From Anaerolineae bacterium (lineage in GTDB: Bacteria; Chloroflexota; Anaerolineae; Aggregatilineales; J027): a stretch of DNA of 64,000 bases. Positions 60,643-64,000 of this stretch are shown piece after piece. Both the position numbers and the translations under genes were made by a program. Each line of letters begins with the position of its first letter. Positions within the stretch are counted from its first letter, which is position 1. Where the stretch lies: assembly GCA_021463865.1 (NCBI GenBank), contig JAJTXY010000015.1, forward strand, positions 35,139 through 99,138, read 5' to 3'. The notes beneath the pieces are model-generated. The model ran no database searches. It saw only the letters and a list, made by a program, of their open reading frames with translations, and was not told the origin of the DNA.

Positions 60643-61688
60643 TGCCAATAATTCAGGATAAAAATTTCACAACTTACCTCCCTCCACCCTTGCGCGACCT
60701 CAATTGGCAGGCCCACCCCCTCGACGGCAAGCTACTCCTGTTTGAGCGCGACACGGGCCTCAATGTGTTGTTGGAAGGCGAGGAAACCGCCCATCTGACC
60801 CGCCTTGCCCCGCGCACCCTGCTCATCGCCATCACCAACGCCTGCAACATGACCTGCCATTTCTGCTACCGCGACCTTGAATCGCGCAGCCTGTGGCGCT
60901 ATGACACCCTGCTCCAATTCTGCCGCGAGATTGATGAATGGGGCGTGCTGGAGGTGGCCTTTGGTGGCGGCGAACCGATGCTCTTTCCCAATTGGGCCGA
61001 GTTTATCAACGACCTCTACGCCACCACCCGCCTCTGTCTCAATTTCACCACTAATGGCACACTGCTAACCGAAGATTTTTTGCAGGCCATCGCCGGAAAA
61101 TATGGGCAAATCCGCGTCTCGATTTATGAAGATAACCATTGGGCCGATACGCTCCAACTGCTCACCCGCTGTCAGGCCCGTTTCGGTATCAACTGGCTCA
61201 TCACCCCCGCCGAACTGCCGACCCTCGAAACGAAATTTTTGCGGTTATTGAGCATGGGGGTGCGCGATTTTCTGCTGCTCAGTTACAAAGGCGATGACCC
61301 CGCTCTGCATTTGCGCCCCGAACATTACGCCCAATTTTCGGCCTTCCTCAATAAAATCCATACCCAATTGGGGTCACTGGTCACGCTGAAATTGGATGTC
61401 TGTTGGGGGGATGCTTTGCCAGATGTCCCCCGTCTTTTTGGTACAGGCGATTGCGGCGCGGGCGATGATTTTCTATCCATCACCAGCGACAAACACGTCA
61501 AGGCCTGCTCATTTCAACTGACCCCGACAGGCATCCCTTTTGAAACCGTATCCGATTTACGGGCCATTTGGGAACAGCGCCGTTCGATGCGACAGGCCGC
61601 GATCATCGGCGGTTGTGCCCGACTCCCCCAGCGTGGCTTAAATGAAGGAGGTCTATCCAGTGCGTATATCCCTCTGGCAGCAAGTTAG
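60642..61688 (+). CDS. Radical SAM protein of the MRIS cluster
   Basis: 348 residues from ATG 60642. Radical SAM cluster Cys68, Cys72, Cys75 (ITNACNMTCHFCYRD), GGGEPM motif (VAFGGGEPMLFPNW), and TTNGTLLTEDFL. Before the core is an N-terminal part of ~60 residues (YLPPPLRDLNW, GLNVLLEGEET). The C-terminal region has GDCGAGDDFLSITSDKHVKAC and a further Cys in IIGGCARLPQ, resembling a reduced SPASM/twitch auxiliary cluster, as in peptide-modifying enzymes. Its last ~15 residues read through the ribosome-binding site and start of paralogue 3. It overlaps paralogue 2 by one base and paralogue 3 by 29 bases. It differs from the AhbD-like protein in the haem operon. Confidence 0.85.
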   Translation: MPIIQDKNFTTYLPPPLRDLNWQAHPLDGKLLLFERDTGLNVLLEGEETAHLTRLAPRTLLIAITNACNMTCHFCYRDLESRSLWRYDTLLQFCREIDEWGVLEVAFGGGEPMLFPNWAEFINDLYATTRLCLNFTTNGTLLTEDFLQAIAGKYGQIRVSIYEDNHWADTLQLLTRCQARFGINWLITPAELPTLETKFLRLLSMGVRDFLLLSYKGDDPALHLRPEHYAQFSAFLNKIHTQLGSLVTLKLDVCWGDALPDVPRLFGTGDCGAGDDFLSITSDKHVKACSFQLTPTGIPFETVSDLRAIWEQRRSMRQAAIIGGCARLPQRGLNEGGLSSAYIPLAAS

Positions 61689-62550
61689 CAGCAACCATAG
61701 TTCAAATTTCACAGTCGTTGGAAAATTTGAGTCTCCAGAGTTAGCCCAAAGAGCGGCGACTGAATTTAAGGATATTTTTGACTCAATCGAAGAATGGCAA
61801 ATGCAGACTGGACAATTTCCCCGTGAACGTGGAATACCGCCTACCCCTCCCGAAATTGAATTTAGTCAAAAATATGGCATTCAATCTTGGAAAGAAGCCC
61901 TAGATTGGTTGCACGCAAGAGAAGTTCGCCTCTTTGATAACCATCTTATCGTCACCAATCACTATAAGAAGTGGGGGGACGTCACTTACCAACCGCCCAC
62001 TGTCGTAGAGGATTTGATGCACTACTTTTCTCAACTTACCTTGATAAGTGAGGAAGCAGGCCCTCGTTCCATAACTTTCGATTTGACATGCACCGCGCCA
62101 AACAAAATTGTAGCTTTTGAACTATTTGATCGCGCAAATGCCATATACGAATTGCAAGATCATGAAGAAAATCGAAATTACGGTGCAGCGGAGTATAGCC
62201 TGCGTCCTCAACTTGAAGAGGCTGTCTCAAAAGGTGATGATGATTTAGCCAAGTCACTTCAAACTCAATTGGATGATATATGGCCCACTCGACAGCGGCT
62301 AAAAATGGAGGCGGAAAAAGAGCCTTTCTTAAACGAGAGGTTGCATTGGGGTTATCTTGTTAATCCGTTTACAATCTCTAAACATGAACGCGGTGTAGAC
62401 CAGAATGGATTAATCGTCAATTTCTATGAACTTGGCTTTTATGAGCTAACAGAGCTTCAGGAAATCATCAGATGGTTGGAAACAAAAGGGTTTTACAACA
62501 TTCAGTATACGCTAGAGCAAAAATCTTGGGACGACGAAGTTAGCAAATAA
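61660..62550 (+). CDS. MRIS-family protein, paralogue 3 (unknown function)
   Basis: 296 residues from GTG 61660 (MRISLWQQVSSNHSSNFTVV), with a perfect AAGGAGGT (61645-61652) 7 bases upstream, so this start is well supported even though the frame is open from 61642. Shared features: VVGKFES, PTPPEIEFSQKYGI (61-74), GPRSITFDLTC with Cys144, and ELQEIIRWLETKGFYNIQY near the end. The start codon lies inside the radical SAM gene, another sign of tight coupling. The second half (QTQLDDIWPTRQRLKMEAEKEP) is charged and differs from its paralogues. Confidence 0.82.
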   Translation: MRISLWQQVSSNHSSNFTVVGKFESPELAQRAATEFKDIFDSIEEWQMQTGQFPRERGIPPTPPEIEFSQKYGIQSWKEALDWLHAREVRLFDNHLIVTNHYKKWGDVTYQPPTVVEDLMHYFSQLTLISEEAGPRSITFDLTCTAPNKIVAFELFDRANAIYELQDHEENRNYGAAEYSLRPQLEEAVSKGDDDLAKSLQTQLDDIWPTRQRLKMEAEKEPFLNERLHWGYLVNPFTISKHERGVDQNGLIVNFYELGFYELTELQEIIRWLETKGFYNIQYTLEQKSWDDEVSK

Positions 62551-62564
62551 CAGGAAGGTTTTTT

Positions 62565-62912
62565 ATGCACCTCCACCGCATCACCATCGCCGTCAACAAC
62601 ATGGAAGCAATGGTGCAGTTTTATAACCATGTCTTCGCTGCCAACCTCACCCAAGCCGGAAGCCCCTTGTTTTACACAGGCACACTCGCCGGATTTAAGC
62701 TATTTTTCTGTTCCAACACCATCCCGCAAATCAAAGCCGAGAAAAATCGCCAGCAGTTTCATTTCATCGTGGATAATTTGGAAACCACCCTACACTACGT
62801 TCGCCAAAATAACGGCCAAGTGATGGATGATGCCACCGACGAGGACGGCATGAAGGCTATCGGCATCATTGACCCGGATGGCAATACCATCGTCTTATTG
62901 CAGCGTGTGTAA
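62565..62912 (+). CDS. VOC-fold (glyoxalase/bleomycin-resistance/dioxygenase superfamily) protein
   Basis: 115 residues. MHLHRITIAVNNMEAMVQFYNHVFAA is the first beta-alpha-beta unit, and QFHFIVDNLETTLHYVRQNNGQVMDD...GIIDPDGNTIVLLQ the second, typical of VOC proteins with PDGNxI. Metal ligands are partly kept (His4, Glu/Gln positions). AGGAAGG precedes the ATG. It follows paralogue 3 by 14 bases on the same strand and may belong to that transcript. Enzyme or binding role unknown. Confidence 0.88.
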   Translation: MHLHRITIAVNNMEAMVQFYNHVFAANLTQAGSPLFYTGTLAGFKLFFCSNTIPQIKAEKNRQQFHFIVDNLETTLHYVRQNNGQVMDDATDEDGMKAIGIIDPDGNTIVLLQRV

Positions 62913-62915
62913 TTC

Positions 62916-63674
62916 TCATCGTCCAATCAGCCATTCCAAGCCCTGCACTCCCGTCGAACCCCGTACCCGCGCCCGCGCCATCCGCAGGGCATCGCTACTG
63001 GTATGTACCAACCCATCCGCCGTTGTCACCGCCATCAGATGCCCCGTCTCTTGGACGACCTGTACCGCCAATGGGTCATAGCGTCCCCCCGGATAACAGA
63101 AAAAGCGTGGTCGCCGCCCCAATTGATTTTGAATCTCATCCGCCGCCACCCCAATCTGATAGACCATGCTGTCACGGTCAAGGCCGCGCAGGTCAACGTG
63201 ACTGACGCTGTGGTTCTCAATCTCCATGCCCGCCGCCAGCATCTCCCCCGCCTGTGCCCACGTCATGTATCCCGCCTGCCCCATAAAATCACGCACCACA
63301 AAAAACGTCCCGGTCATACCAAACTGTCGCAAAACCGGAAACGCTTCGGTATAGGCGTCGGCATAGCCATCATCAAAGGTCATGACCACGCGCCGGGGGG
63401 GTAATTTTTCGCCCCGCATCAGCGCCCCATACAACTGCCCCATCGTCACCGTGCGATAATTATTTTCCGCCAGATATTCACAATGGGCCTGAAAATTTTC
63501 CGGTAGCACCGTCAAATCGAGGCGATATTTATCGGCATCGGCTGGCAACGGGCTGACATAGTGGTACATCAAAATCGGACAGCGCACCCGCCGCCGCACC
63601 TCGGCTTGAACCATCTGGGGTCTCATCAGTGTAAAAGTAGCAACGGCAAGGCTGATAAATTGGCGTCGGTTCAA
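62916..63674 (-). CDS. Exported polysaccharide deacetylase (CE4/NodB family)
   Basis: 252 residues from TTG 63672-63674 with GAGGAT upstream. The N-terminus MNRRQFISLAVATFTLMRPQMVQA is a signal sequence with a Tat-like start. CE4 motifs: TFDDGYAD (Asp101, Asp102), HSVSH (His155, His159), RPRFFCYPGGRYD and the late LVHTSSDALRMAR. It removes acetyl groups from chitin-, peptidoglycan- or exopolysaccharide-type substrates outside the membrane. A hydrophobic HYVSP segment typical of the family precedes the core. Convergent with the VOC gene, 3 bases apart. Confidence 0.93.
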   Translation of the reverse strand: MNRRQFISLAVATFTLMRPQMVQAEVRRRVRCPILMYHYVSPLPADADKYRLDLTVLPENFQAHCEYLAENNYRTVTMGQLYGALMRGEKLPPRRVVMTFDDGYADAYTEAFPVLRQFGMTGTFFVVRDFMGQAGYMTWAQAGEMLAAGMEIENHSVSHVDLRGLDRDSMVYQIGVAADEIQNQLGRRPRFFCYPGGRYDPLAVQVVQETGHLMAVTTADGLVHTSSDALRMARARVRGSTGVQGLEWLIGR

Positions 63675-63694
63675 GGTTATCCTCGTGTAATCTT

Positions 63695-63722
63695 TTGACC
63701 GGACACTAGACTATATTATAGT
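63695..63722 (+). promoter_or_regulatory. Sigma-70-type promoter
   Basis: TTGACC (63695-63700), 16-base spacer and TATAGT (63717-63722), placed 37 bases before the ATG at 63759 and divergent from the deacetylase gene. Confidence 0.6.
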
Positions 63723-63758
63723 ATGCGGTAGTTAATGGCTCATGAGGAACAGACAATT

Positions 63759-63905
63759 ATGACCTTTCGCAGACTCGTGCTTGCACTAACAATCATCATC
63801 GCTTGTGGCTTAATTGCGCCATCCCATTCAACCTATGCACAGGGTATCAAAATCACCCAGACCGTTACCCCCGGTTTCTATGAAGGCCAGCAGGTCTTTT
63901 ATTAG
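63759..63905 (+). pseudogene. Truncated exported-protein gene
   Basis: 48 codons from ATG 63759 (GAGGAA 9 bases upstream): MTFRRLVLALTIIIACGLIAPSHSTYAQ is a signal peptide, followed by about 20 residues ending EGQQVFY and then TAG. A signal peptide with such a short mature part is unlikely to be a whole protein. The sequence after it has inverted-repeat character, so the gene is probably cut by an inserted element. Alternatively it is a genuine small secreted peptide. Confidence 0.55.
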
Positions 63906-63921
63906 AATCCATCTGAAAATT

Positions 63922-63969
63922 CCTATTCGGTAAAATAAACGTTGGCAAACGAAACAGATACCGAATAGG
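63922..63969. repeat. 11-bp inverted repeat, possible end of a mobile element
   Basis: CCTATTCGGTA (63922-63932) is the exact inverse of TACCGAATAGG (63959-63969), 26 bases apart, just after the truncated signal-peptide ORF. It could be a hairpin in the leader of the next gene or part of an insertion-sequence end. Confidence 0.5.
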
Positions 63970-64000
63970 ATGGAAGCAAGTGTCGCACAAAAACAGACGA
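63970..64000 (+). CDS. Start of an unidentified gene (cut by window edge)
   Basis: ATG 63970 opens a frame of 10 codons (MEASVAQKQT) to the end of the window, with GAATAGG just upstream. Position behind the inverted repeat suggests a transposase or other mobile-element gene, but too little sequence is present to tell. Confidence 0.3.
   Translation, partial: MEASVAQKQT

Overview
The window reads as chromosomal DNA of a free-living bacterium. My best guess is a Chloroflexota member of the Anaerolineae type. Reasons: a coproporphyrin-type haem pathway with an actinobacterial-style ferrochelatase and HemQ, sigma/CHAT/subtilase modules, a CSLREA/Calx-beta giant surface protein, a GlyA-GcvT fusion, Uma2 nucleases, and roughly even base composition. 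There is no 16S gene or other decisive marker, so the assignment is an inference.

Region 1 (1-7700, minus strand) is a haem operon transcribed hemQ-Rieske > hemH > AhbD-like radical SAM > hemA > hemC > hemD > hemB, with ATGA overlaps between hemA/hemC/hemD. Arrays of 10-bp direct repeats lie before hemQ and before the radical SAM gene and probably bind one regulator. Region 2 (8000-14650, minus) is a four-gene operon: ECF-like sigma factor, double zinc-finger protein, TPR-CHAT caspase-like protease, and subtilisin-like protease without a signal peptide. It ends in a terminator and looks like a regulated proteolytic response module. Region 3 (14840-19150) holds tRNA-Lys with its own promoter and terminator, a c-type cytochrome lipoprotein with a CX3CH haem motif, a Kelch protein, a class III cyclase-like protein, a TFIIB-type zinc-ribbon protein and methylglyoxal synthase.

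Region 4 (19190-27780, minus) is one 2862-residue surface protein with a beta-helix part and 14 Calx-beta repeats. Region 5 (28145-37630) has a secreted protein, a GH38 alpha-mannosidase, an oxidoreductase/isomerase/VanZ-like trio, a zinc/manganese-type binding protein with a consensus promoter and a Fur-family-like operator, and a membrane glycosyltransferase-like protein. Region 6 (37795-44970, plus) runs GlyA-GcvT fusion, TPR protein, PlsC-type acyltransferase, APH-like protein, thiolase.

Region 7 (45030-57380) contains an AddB-like helicase/nuclease, a two-FHA/PP2C phosphosignalling group, and a chaperone operon grpE-dnaK-dnaJ-uma2-EEP-prmA that carries short CTTTAG hairpin repeats after several stop codons. 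Region 8 (57556-63700) has a zinc alcohol dehydrogenase, then the least familiar part of the window: three paralogous ~300-residue proteins that all begin MRIS(I/L)WQQ, interleaved with one radical SAM gene and the decayed 5' end of a second radical SAM copy. A VOC protein and a polysaccharide deacetylase follow. The window ends in a short signal-peptide ORF that looks cut by an inserted element.

The two places most worth following are the MRIS/radical SAM cluster (58613-62550) and the sigma/zinc-finger/CHAT/subtilase operon (8071-14608).
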